Positions 11,114-21,384 of a stretch of DNA of 64,000 nt are shown here, piece by piece (position 1 is the stretch's first letter; each line of letters begins with the position of its first letter). Source of the stretch: Pleodorina starrii (Eukaryota > Chlorophyta > Chlorophyceae > Chlamydomonadales > Volvocaceae); NCBI GenBank assembly GCA_030267565.1, contig BRXU01000007.1, forward strand, positions 4,154,001 through 4,218,000. Reading direction: 5' to 3'. Position numbers and translations under genes: made by a program. The notes beneath the pieces were generated by a model, which was not told where the DNA came from, ran no database searches, and saw only the letters and a program-made list of their open reading frames with translations.

Positions 11114-14100
11114 TCACCTGCCTCCGCCTCCGCCCTGCGGCTGCTGGACCAGCAGGTCGGGCCGGCCCGGTCGGCACTCCAGTACGACAAGCACCAGCCG
11201 CTCCGCAACCAGCTGCCGTATAGCCTTTTTAGCGCCACGCGGATTCAGCAGAGCGTCTATCATCGCCGCGGCGTCGTCCACCTTTGTCGCGTCCCACGTG
11301 CCGTGTTCGCCGCTCAGGTCCACGTCATCCTCCGCCGGGGGATCCAGGATCCAGCACCGGTGGACGTACTCGGATCCAATAAGGCCCATCCAGTGGCATA
11401 GGGCCTGGTTGATCACGAAGGCGCGCCGACGCCGCCAGTGCGTCGTGAGGCGATGCACGGGACGTGCGGCGGCCGCTGCCGGGTTTGCGGTCGGCAGCGC
11501 CGCGGCGGCGGCAGCCGCCGACGCCGGCGCCGCGGCGGCGGCATCGTCGTCGTCGCGGCTGCTGTCGTCACTGTCCTTGCAGCCACCATTGCGACTGTTG
11601 CCGCCGCCGCCGTTCAGGCCGAGCAAAGCGCCGAGGCCGCTGAAGCTGCTGCTGCCGCCGCTGTTGCTGCGCCGGTGGCTGCGGGTGGGCGGGCCTGGGT
11701 CGGGCTTCACCAGGTCGGGGATGAGGTCCTCCTCCTCCTCCTCCTCGCGCCCGCCCTCCGTCACGGCCTCGCCCCTGCCGACTGCTGCTGCCGCGGCCGC
11801 TGAAGCGCCGGCGCGACTGCCGCCTCCGTCGCGCCCCGCCGCCACCTCCTCCATCTCCGCTGCCGCCGCCGCCGCTGCCCCCGTCCTCGTCCCCACGCCG
11901 GCTCTGCCTTCGGCGGCTCCGCCAGTGCGGCCTTCGGAGGTGGTCCTCCCCGCCTGGGCGGTCGATGTCTCCACGAGCACCCCCATCAACTGCCGCTCCA
12001 CGGCGGCCAACGAGTCCGATTGCTTGGCCACATGGGCCCTATGCGCGGGCAGCATGGGGACGACGACGAAGTCCCGGCCGCGGCTCAGCATCCGGGCGCG
12101 GCACTGCGGGAAGGAGGTCGGGGTGGGTGTGAGGAGGGGGCGGGAGTGACGATAAAGAGGGCCCAGGGCACAGGGCACAGCCTCAGTTGCGCTGGCACGT
12201 GGGGATGTCGCAACAGTGACTGCGGCGCGGGAAGGAAGGGGGATGAAACCGCGGGGTGCGAAGAAGGAGAAGGAGGCGAGCGGTGTCGGGTGCGTCCCGC
12301 CATGCCCCGCGCGCTCCCCGTACTACAGGCGACAGAGAGTGTGCACAGGTTACCCAAGCTATCGTAATGTCAGTACTACATGCCGGTACCACCGGGTCTT
12401 GTGCAGTGCCCCTGTTCGCCCAGGTCGTTCGCCGGGTCTACTTCGCTCCTCGGTCCTCGTCCAGTCGTCATCGTGCACTCGCATCGCACCGCACCGCCGG
12501 GCCAGTGGGCCACTCACCCGGGCCAACACACGCAGCGCCACATCAGGCCGGGAATCCGGGCCTGGCAACATCTTGACCACCGCCCCACCGCCCCAGTCCA
12601 GCCGCTGTTGAAGCTCCCGCATGGCATCCCAATCGGTATCCCTGCCGTACAAGTACGGTACGTCAGCAGGGGACGAGGCGGCGACAGCAGCAGCAGCAGG
12701 ACGTCAATGAGCGGAAGAGGCACGACGAACCCCGAGTGTGTCTGGCCGGCAGCCAACAAGCACTGGAAAACAGGACACGTAATTACACGCACACACACAC
12801 GCACACACATACGAACACGCACATGTCAACACACACGCACACGCACACACTCGTGCGGCACTCACCCATCCAGCTCGTATCCGAGGATGTAAACGCCCGT
12901 TTGAGTCTGGCAGCCGTACACCTCTTGGCACCGGTCCCAATGCACGGGGCTGGCGGGACGGAGCTCCAGCTGTACGACAGCGTCGGCGTCACCGGTGGCG
13001 GTGTGGCCGTCGGCGGCGGTGGCGAAGGGCACAGCGGGCGCGGAGTCGTCGTCGCCAACTCGCTGCTCCTGCACACGTGTTTGTCGTACAAAAAGAGCGT
13101 CTGTCTGCCCTGTGTCGTACACGTGCAGCGCGCTGCGATCAGGGTGTGTCACATTGTCACACAACTGCCCCACGTCAACCACGTCGGCTCTCCGACCTGC
13201 CCGCCCGTCCTGCCCGCCCGCACAACCCTCACCGCCTCGCCGGCTGGCCGGCTGGTCTTGCCGTACCACGACATACGGTAGCATATTCTCCTGCTCTTTA
13301 ACGTCGCCTGCTCTACCGGTATTCGATATGCCCTCCGAAACCGAAACCGAAAGCGGTTGCACTTTCTTTCAAGCCGTCACACTGATTATCAAAGGTTGCC
13401 AAATCCAGATCCGGGCCCAAGACACAAGCGCGCCTCCCCACCACCACCACCACCACCACCGCCGCCGCCACCACCACCGCCGAAGCTCCTCACCTGGTAC
13501 CCAAGCAGTGAGCCGGCTTCGAATCCGTGCCGGTCCGGCAGCTTCTGCAGCGGCTCCGGAGACACCTGGAGGGCCACGGGGCCCAACAGCAACGGCTCCG
13601 AAACCGCACCGCCGCTGCGCCCCTCCAGCAGCTCCGTCACCTCGGCGCCGCCGCCGCCGCCGCCGTCGTCGCTGTCGCGGATGCGTTCCATCGCAAATCT
13701 CGTCGCCAAGCCCAGTCGCCCCAAGGCGGCGATGGCGACGAGCGAGTACGCGCACGCTTCAGCGCCCGCCACCGCCATACGCCTGGTCCGCTGCATACCG
13801 GGGGCAGGAGGGCCGGAGGGAAGGCGTCGCAGGATGCGCTCCTTGTTGCGCGCGCTAGTGTGCGTTTATGTGCGTTCGTGTACGTGCGTGTGCGTGCGTG
13901 TGTGTATAACTAATTCCCGGGGGCCACAGAGCAAAAAGGAAGGGGTTGTGTGCGTGTGTGTGCGTGCGATTCGAACTGCTGACCCACACGCCGCCATTGC
14001 CGTGCCCCTACAAGACCCAAATCACAAAGCCCAGTAATATGAACGAACGGTACCAATGTGCCAGGCAGGGTTGAGACACTACTCTAGCCATCAGCTTCTG

Positions 14101-17100
14101 CGAAGGAGCTTCGGACCCTCAGCCCTGAACGCCCCACATGGGTCCACAGCCCCTCCACCAGCTCCGCAGCGCCCACATATCCCTGAGCAATCCCTGAGCC
14201 AAATCCACCGGCTGTAGCCCATTCCCGCTCCCAACCGCTCCCAACCGCCAACCGCTGCACTCACCCCGCACTCCACATCCATCAACAGCTTGACCAACCG
14301 CCGCCGGACCTCCAGCCCGTCGGCAAAGCCGCTGCGCAGCAGAACCAGATGGCCGCTGCCGCCACCCTCGTCCTCCTCGTCCTCGTCCTCGTCGCCGCCG
14401 CTGCCGCGCCCCCCTGCCGTCGCCGCCGCCCAGACCTGCTGCACCACCTCCGGCAGCACCTCCACGAGGCGGCACGCCAGGCCGTGAGATGACTCAACGT
14501 ACATTTGGTACTGGGGCGAGACATTTGAAATGCCGCGGCCGCCCCCGTCGCTCTCGCTCCCGTCGTCGCCGTCCCGCTGTCGCTGCTGCCCCTTCCGCTG
14601 CTGTCGTTGCTTCCGCGAGTGGCGGCTGCGCGAAGCGCCACCACCTCCACCACCTCCGCCTCCACCGCCAGAACCAGAACCAGCCACCAGCGCCCGCATC
14701 CTCCGCTGCCGCACCGCCAGCTCCTCCTCCGCCGCCGCCGTCAACTGCGTCAACAGGCGGTTTCGCCCGTCTTGAATCCGTATCCTGGCAGTCGCTTGCG
14801 CCAGCGCTCGTCCTACCGGCGCCATGGACAAGCGGACCAGCATCGGCGGCGCCGCCGCTTCTTTTCCAGACATCAACAATAAGTCTGCTGGCCAAGCCAG
14901 GAACCGCCGATAGCGCAGCGGGAACAACGGCGGCGACGTCAGCGCCGCCCGCCGCGCCAAGCGGCTTAACACGGCAGCGGAGGTCAGGATGGATGGGCCG
15001 GGCGGGGCCGCCGGCGCTGCCGGTCCGGCCCTCGCCGCCGCGCGGCCGCGACCGCGGTCGTAGTCGTGACTGCCTTCGCGGGCGAACGATGCCACATACG
15101 ATTTGAGGGCCTCGTCTGCAAAGGTCGACTGCGGAGTTGGGTTTTGGGGAGGGCCGCCGGGCGGGGGGAGAGAGGGCCGCGGTTGGGGTTTTGGCTCGGC
15201 TGGGTCGGCGCCTCCATTCCGAACCACAGCTACTTCCGTAAAGCAAAGCACAACCCGCGTCAGCCTACTGACACGCTCACACACTCACTCACTCACACAT
15301 AGGAACGTGAACGCCATCCGTCTATCCCTTCGGCCATTCAGTAAGCCAGTCAGCCAAGATAGGCAGACAGACAGACAGACAGACAGACAGAAAGGCGCCG
15401 CCCGCCTCACCTTGATCCGGTACAGCAGGTGGGCCACGCCCAAGAGCTCCGAAACCAGGAGGGCGGGGCCGCCTGGCGGTGCAAGCAGGCGGCAGCAGCA
15501 GCCAAGCAGCGACAGCGGACGGCAGCGGCAAGTGGGCACGCACGCATCGAGGCGGCGGGAAGGTGCGCGGCTGAGCGGCTGAGGGGTACATGCGCGGGGG
15601 GCCGGTTCATTGGCGGGGGAAGGGACGCCGTGTGTGTGCGTGTGTACGGCGCCGCAACGGACGGAAAGCACTGCCGCCCCCGCCCTCCCGCCCGCACCTC
15701 ATTCCTTGCTCAATAGATGCCACCACCACCACAAACATGTCCCGTCAACCAAACGCGCGCCAAGAGTCATCGGGCCACCGCAGGCCCTCCCCGCCCCTCA
15801 AGTCCCCCACGAGTTGCTGCCGTACTGCCGTACCGCAGTAGCGAATCAGCGCGTCCACAAGCACCATCGCATGATCCTTCAGCTTCCGTTGCCGCGCCGC
15901 CGTCGTCATCCAGCGCACCCCGTCGCCACAGTCAACGGCGCCGCTGCCATCAACCGGGTCCCCCGCCTCGACTACCGCCTCCATCAGCCATTCAAACAGC
16001 GACAGCGCCCGATTCGGCAGCCCCGCATCCCAGTCCGCAATGGAGGCGGCGAAAGTGGCGGCGGCGGCTGCGGCATCGTCCCGCGGCGAGGAGGCGGCGG
16101 CGGTCGCTGCTGCGGGGCGATCCTGGGCCTTGGCCGGGGCCTGGAGGACAGGTGCGGGAGGGCGGAAGGACAGGCGCGCACGCGCGCGCGTGCTGTGTTT
16201 CGGCGGGTGCCGGGCGGGTGGAGGGCAGGGAAGAGCAGGGACCCGGGCTCAGGGCGCGAGGTAAACGCGGCATGTGATTGGAACCAGGCAAGCTTGTGTG
16301 GGCTGGCTGTGGCGGTGGAGGATAGATGATTTGGGTCGGAGAGCAGAAGGCGCCGCGTCGCGTCACGCTTGCCCAAAGTGATGGATAGGGGAGAGGAGGG
16401 CCAAGCCAAATGGCACAGCACCCGAATGCCGGCTGTCGGTTGGATTGTTCAGACTACTCGAGGGTGCCGCGTACCTGATTGTTGAGGATCAGGAACACGG
16501 AGTCCACTGCCGAGGGCGGCGAGCCGCTGGCAGGGACGTTGCCAGACTCCGCAGCTGCGCGCGCTGCCAGCAGCTTCGCGGCCATGTCGTACACGTCGAA
16601 CTGCAACAAGGCTGCGTCCAGCCGCAGCCGGAATGCCGCCACATGCCGTTCATCAACTGGGGCGTCACCCGTTCCCGTCCCTTCCGCGATTGCCGCTGAG
16701 CCAGACGCGCCGCTGCTGGTAGCCGGTTGGCGCCGCCGCAGCTGCTGCTGTTGCAGCTGCGCACTGCGCTCACGCGCCTGCTCCACCTTGAATTGTATAT
16801 GCTGGTTCAGAGCTTTCAATTTTTCTATTTTATCCCACGCATTAATCTCTGCCAAGTACATGGTGCAAACGTCCTCTCTGAGAGGCGGCTCATCGCGCGA
16901 GGCGGAGGTGATAGCCGACGTGGCAGCTGCCCGAAGATGAGGACGATAACGCGTGACTTCGCGAGCACGACGTAGGCGGGCATGTCGGTTGTGTTGCCCT
17001 TCCAGGTGACGTCGGTGGCCGGCCAACACGTGCGCCGGGACGCCGATCAGCGCCGCGAGAATGCCACGGCGTTGCTGAGCCACAAGCTGATCTACCACCG

Positions 17101-17158
17101 GTGGGTTATAGAAGCCCGCTCCGCTCTGAAGGACCTTGTTGAGCTCCGATCCCGCCAT
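11114..17158 (-). CDS. Large protein of unknown function
   Basis: Eight minus-strand exons: 17158-16475, 16140-15834, 15472-15411, 15128-14265, 13790-13494, 13290-12866, 12641-12518 and 12103-11114, predicting 1,250 residues with consistent phase and a TGA stop. I recognise no family. The N terminus (MAGSELNKVLQSGAGFYNPP) is followed by a short helical stretch (LAEINAWDKIEKLKALNQHI) and Gln-rich sequence. Hydrophobic, helix-like segments recur in exons 2-5 (SLFEWLMEAVVEAG; YVESSHGLACRLVEVLPEVV). Exon 8 carries an acidic and Ala-rich linker, then an ordered-looking C-terminal part (INQALCHWMGLIGSEYVHRC; LNPRGAKKAIRQLVAERLVL). There is no signal peptide or clear membrane span. The exon 6 acceptor could instead lie about 27 nt further in. 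The last exon ends AGG TGA, and a GTGAGG overlaps this stop, so splicing to a further exon remains possible. Confidence 0.55.
12784..12860. repeat. CA-rich microsatellite
   Basis: Imperfect (CA)n with CG and TA interruptions inside intron 6 of the unknown minus-strand gene, next to the exon 6 donor. Confidence 0.85.
13439..13480. repeat. CCA/CCG trinucleotide tract
   Basis: Tandem CCA with some CCG in intron 5 of the unknown minus-strand gene, close to the exon 5 donor. Confidence 0.8.
15361..15390. repeat. CAGA tetranucleotide repeat
   Basis: About seven tandem CAGA units in intron 3 of the unknown minus-strand gene. Confidence 0.85.
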
Positions 17159-18360
17159 GGTCGGCCGCAGAAGCACTAGTAAGCAACCGTCAAATTTATG
17201 TTTTCATTGTTAGCGTTTGCATGTATGTAATTAGTAATGACATTGCGTAGAAAAGTTCTATTGCAAAAGGGTGAGTTCGTTAACCCGGACGCACAAAAGG
17301 ACCTTGGAAGCGCAAGTGGCAAGAACAAATCGATATGTAATTGGGTTACACCGTGCAAACGGCCGTACACCAGGCAACAACAAGCGCACAGGACGCACAA
17401 CCCGCTGCCCGTGCGCTGCTATGGGACGCAGGGCTACTCAGAGGCATGGCGTGCGGCGCCCACAGCTGCCGCTTCAGAAGTGCTGTACTGCAATCACCGG
17501 CAACGCTGCCACCCCTCTCCCCTCGCCCCTTTGGATTGGTCAAGGCAGCGGTGTCACCACCAGCAACGGCGCCCGCCCCGCCAGCAGCGGTGCCGCAGCC
17601 ACCAGCAGCGGCGCCGCAGCCACCAGCAGCGGATCCCCGCGGGCCTTTGTCACAAGCGGCCCCTGTCCCAGCTGGGGCGACAGGGTGTGGGGCGCCACAC
17701 CCCCAGCTCAACGACAGCATCCCCGGGGGGAGGGGTGGGGCGATGTAAGGGGGTGGGGAAGAGCCTAGGCGACGAGGCAACACACAGATCGGCGGCGCCC
17801 GGGGCCGGGTGGGTGATATGTTGTCGACGAGCGCAACAAACGGCCATGCCGCGCCCTCAGAACCCACTGCCAACTGCCCCCGAGTACTGGACATTACTAC
17901 GTTTATAATAATATGTTAATACATACGGTAATACGTAAACACAGTCATTGCGACGGTAGTTCGGTCTGGTGCGGTCCTAATAGCCAATTTACATGACACG
18001 TTACGTTACCTCACGTTTACGGTAAATGTCAAGTGGCAGGCCCAATCGGATCCCAATTTACATGGGCTGAGGGCTGTTTGGGGATGTTATCTCTGTTAGC
18101 GCGAGGTCCGTACACACTACAGTATGTTTTGAGGCGGTAACGTCAAAGCGCCCATGTCATATCACTCCAGCACGATTTTAAACCCTTAGGACGAAGCCTG
18201 CGAGCGTCGTTGCCCATAATGGAACCCGACGCGCCGAGGTCGGCCTCATCGCGCGAGAGCTCGTTCTCAGAGTACGCCAAGCCCTCGATGGCGGTCTCAT
18301 CGCGCTCATTGTTTGCATATTGATTGTACTAAAGTTGTGCGGCATGGCTTTCGGAAGTTC

Positions 18361-18961
18361 GGCCTGACCGATCACTGTGTCTTGTCGAGAAGCAGCAGCG
18401 CCTTGTCAAGATCCATGTTGACTTTATGCAGAACTAGCCGGCAGCGAAACTCATTCGGGAGTGCCGACAGTGGTGAGGGACCGGTGCGCTTGTAGGTCGT
18501 ACTATTTTGGAAAATAGTACGGCACGCATTCTCCAGCAGCGCACTCAGCTCATTCAGCTCGGCCTGACCGACCACTGTGTCTTGTCGAGAAGCAGCAACG
18601 CCTTGTCAAGATTCATTTTGACTTTATGCAGAACTAGCCGGCAGCGAAACTCATTCGGGAGTGCCGACCGTGGTGAGGGACCGGTGCGCTTGTAGGTCGT
18701 ACTATTTTGGAAAATAGTACGGCACGCATTCTCCAGCGCTGTTCCCGCGCACTCAGCTCATTCAGCTCGGCCTGACCGACCACTGTGTCTTGTCGAGAAG
18801 CAGCAACGCCTTGTCAAGATTCATTTTAACTTTATGCAGAACTAGCCGGCAGCGAAACTCATTCGGGAGTGCCGACCGTGGTGAGGGACCGGTGCGCTTG
18901 TAGGTCGTACTATTTTGGAAAATAGTACGGCACGCATTCTCCAGCGCTGTTCCCGCGCACT
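18361..18961. repeat. Three-copy tandem repeat of about 200 bp
   Basis: Copies begin at 18361, 18561 and 18769 (GGCCTGACCG). Copies 2 and 3 share an extra 8 bp that copy 1 lacks. The copies are almost identical, so the array is recent or homogenised. Each contains one 22-bp palindrome with 10-bp arms GTACTATTTT around GG. On the minus strand each copy stays open for about 60 residues, but the periods (200 and 208 bp) are not multiples of three, so this is not one repetitive protein. Confidence 0.9.
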
Positions 18962-19173
18962 TATCATAAAAGGTATTCACATAACTGCCTGGCCTTGTAT
19001 CGGTTCGTGATATGTGCCCCAGCAGCTTTGGTCACTTAGGCAGCTATTCATAGATGGACATGACCACGCAATTGTCTGAGCAAATACGCGTGGAATCCCA
19101 CTGTTACTCGTACTGCTTTGTTTTGTTCCACTCCATGACATGTTCTGACCAGATATGGAGAACGGCGGCTAAA

Positions 19174-19311
19174 CCTTGTCCTTTTGATTCTAATTGCAAC
19201 TCACAGGCTGCAGGTAGACGCCGGGACACCCGCTCAGGCGGCCTGGACGAGGAGCAGCTTGGAGCTAGCGGCCTGGCGTGGACTACCTGGACTTGTTGTG
19301 CCATGGCGTGG
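19174..19311. repeat. Diverged direct duplication, copy A
   Basis: Matches copy B at 19412-19545. The best-preserved block is GAGCAGCTTGGAGCTAGCGG followed by CCTGGCGTGGACT; the rest is diverged. Period about 238 bp. Confidence 0.75.
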
Positions 19312-19411
19312 TGCTAGCAGCGGCCGGGAGTGAGAGGACCGGGCGGGTGTAAGCGGCTCACTTGAATTGGTTGAATAGCTCTTTCAAGTAAGTGAGTACA
19401 GCTGTTGCTTG

Positions 19412-19545
19412 CCTTGTCCTATTGATGATTGCAACTCGCAGACTGCAAGTTGAGGCTGGGACACATACTTCGGCAGCCTGGATGGCGAGCAGCTTGGAGC
19501 TAGCGGCCTGGCGTGGACTTCCTGAACATGTATTGTCGTGGCTGG
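19412..19545. repeat. Diverged direct duplication, copy B
   Basis: Partner of copy A. Between the copies (about 19360-19396) lies an imperfect inverted repeat, CTCACTTGAA facing TTCAAGTAAGTGAG. Confidence 0.75.
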
Positions 19546-19715
19546 CACATCGTGGCTCCACGTAGCGGCACTTCAATTCTACGTATGGATAGGCCCCCAA
19601 GCTGAGCGGAACTTATCGCAGACGGTGGTTTTCACCACCATACATCAGGGACCCCCTGTGTTGGGAGAGTTAAGCAAACCCTGAGGTAACCAACCGAAGA
19701 GCTTACGGGCTATAA

Positions 19716-19915
19716 AGTCTATATGTATTTATATATGCCGGGCTATATACGCCATGTTACACGTGCTATATACACGCGCCCATGTATAGTCCAGCCATGT
19801 ATACACGGACTTCATACATGGCCGTGTCTACACGGCAGGATAACAGACTATTCGCATAATGTTCCATACACGGCCGTATTAAACACGGACCATACACGAG
19901 ATATATACTAGGCCC
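19716..19915. repeat. AT-rich stretch with repeated ATACACGG/CCGTGT motifs
   Basis: The sequence changes abruptly to TATATA-rich DNA in which ACACGG, CCGTGT and CATGTATA recur on both strands, allowing several overlapping hairpins. No coding potential seen. Confidence 0.6.
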
Positions 19916-20121
19916 AAATCTACAGAGGAAGGAGGGAAGGCTGCACGTGCAGTATGGGAAACACGCCTCTCTCGCACCTTGTGGACGGAACATGCAAACT
20001 CAGCACATTACATCACGAAGGAAACAGATTGAGAAGCTTCCATGTTGGGCTTTTAAAAAGACCACGAGCCGTCTCTCTTCGTCTCTTGGCCATCTTTTCG
20101 TGGCTGTGGGCGGTTGCCGCT

Positions 20122-20133
20122 GACCCGCGGGTC
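20122..20133. repeat. Dispersed palindrome, copy 3 (GACCCGCGGGTC)
   Basis: The only intergenic copy, flanked by T and A to make a 14-bp palindrome. Confidence 0.85.
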
Positions 20134-21384
20134 AATCACCCGCCAACGACGATATAGGCACCGCACCTTTCTTGAACCTTTTCCTCCGCATACATTGCGT
20201 CCTCACTACCAATACCAACAGCGCCATTGCCAGCACCGTCTCAAAAGCAATGTAAGGGGTCGTCACAAGTACTTATTTGTACGGCACCGCGAGCTCCTGG
20301 CGGCCCCAAAGCGTACACCGGCCCCTTCCGTTCCCTCGAGAGCCTAGATACAGCCATCAACAGCCTTTTCGGGCTCGTGGATCTCAGATCCAGATTCCAA
20401 AAGACGTCTGGTGCACACGAGATCCATATCATAATGGAATGGATCCAGGCCGTGCTTGCTCAATTCATCTGTCCAACTAATATGCAGGACACGGAATGCA
20501 GGATACGGAAGAAAACTAGAAAGGTTGCGCTGTGCTGGTAAGTGCTGATGAGCACGCCAGATACGGAACAGCCGGGGGCCGCAACCCCGAAACGCACACA
20601 TTTGACAGAACAGACTTCCATTTCGCACACACAGTTTCCGCTTCGAATCGCACAATGAACCGCCATTCCGGACCGGCTGTCAAAGTTCTCAGAGCATTCA
20701 TCATATTTTGAGATACGGTACTCTACAACGGGCCCTCATGCGGCGCGCCACGGCTGGCCTTCACCGTTTTGCGAAAAGCCCATCATTTGCGCATGAGCAA
20801 CCCTGGACATCGAAGCATCTGCAGCAGCAGCAGCAGCACCTGCTGCTGCGACATGCAACAGCAACATGCACCACACACCAGGGGCAGCGCAGCACGCGAG
20901 ACACTGGTCGCGGCCTGCGGCAGGCGCCCTGCCTTCAATATACAACACGCGGCCGGCAGGCCGATGCGTGCAGCGCAGCTGCGGCAGCAGCCCGCACCGC
21001 ACCGCACCGCACCACACCACGTGTACAAACGAACGAACACAACGCCAATCTCCCCAGCCCAGCCCAGCCCAGCCCAGGCCCCCGTCTCGTCCAACCCAGT
21101 CCGTTCCATTTGGCCCTCACACCCCCGAACCCGCAGAAGTCGCAGCTGCTACTGGACAACCCTCCGCCGCGGCCTCCTGCGTCCCTGACCCCAGTCAACC
21201 CCAAACCCGAACCCGTTCCTGCACAACAACCCTGCAGCAACCAGTATGAGTCGTGCAGGTGCAACTCCGACAACCGCTCCCGCTCCTCGCCCGAGGCCCC
21301 GTTTGCCAAAAAAACACCCAAAAAACCCACCGTCGCCGTCCCCGCCCCCGACCACCCGAACGAGTTCCGGGCGCGTCCAGTGCC

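Larger units (their letters stand above)
17159..21384. other. Gene-poor repeat island
   Basis: About 4.2 kb between two minus-strand genes without a credible exon chain. Much of it is less GC-rich than the flanking genes. It contains a proline/alanine-coding stretch with short tandem units (about 17560-17640), a three-copy 200-bp tandem repeat, a diverged direct duplication, an AT-rich palindromic stretch, one copy of the dispersed palindrome and a CAG/CTG inverted tract near 20821-20850. Open frames here are short and unlike anything I know. It probably holds the promoter of the unknown gene at its left end, the 3' UTR of the methyltransferase-BTB gene at its right end, and remnants of repeats between. 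Confidence 0.55.

Noticed and set aside
12660..12770. Minus-strand segment reading QTHSGFVVPLPLIDVLLL as an additional exon of the unknown gene
   Set aside because: It cannot be joined in phase to the exon ending at 12866, whereas skipping it gives perfect phase to the exon starting at 12641.
13960..14010. Sequence ATTCGAACTGCTGACCC resembling the T-arm of a minus-strand tRNA
   Set aside because: The flanking bases do not form a 5-bp T stem or an acceptor stem, and no anticodon arm fits.
17271..17768. Plus-strand ORFs with Pro/Ala repeats near the start of the gene-poor island
   Set aside because: No splice partners, no family resemblance and composition explained by a short GCAGCCACCAGCAGCGG-type tandem repeat.
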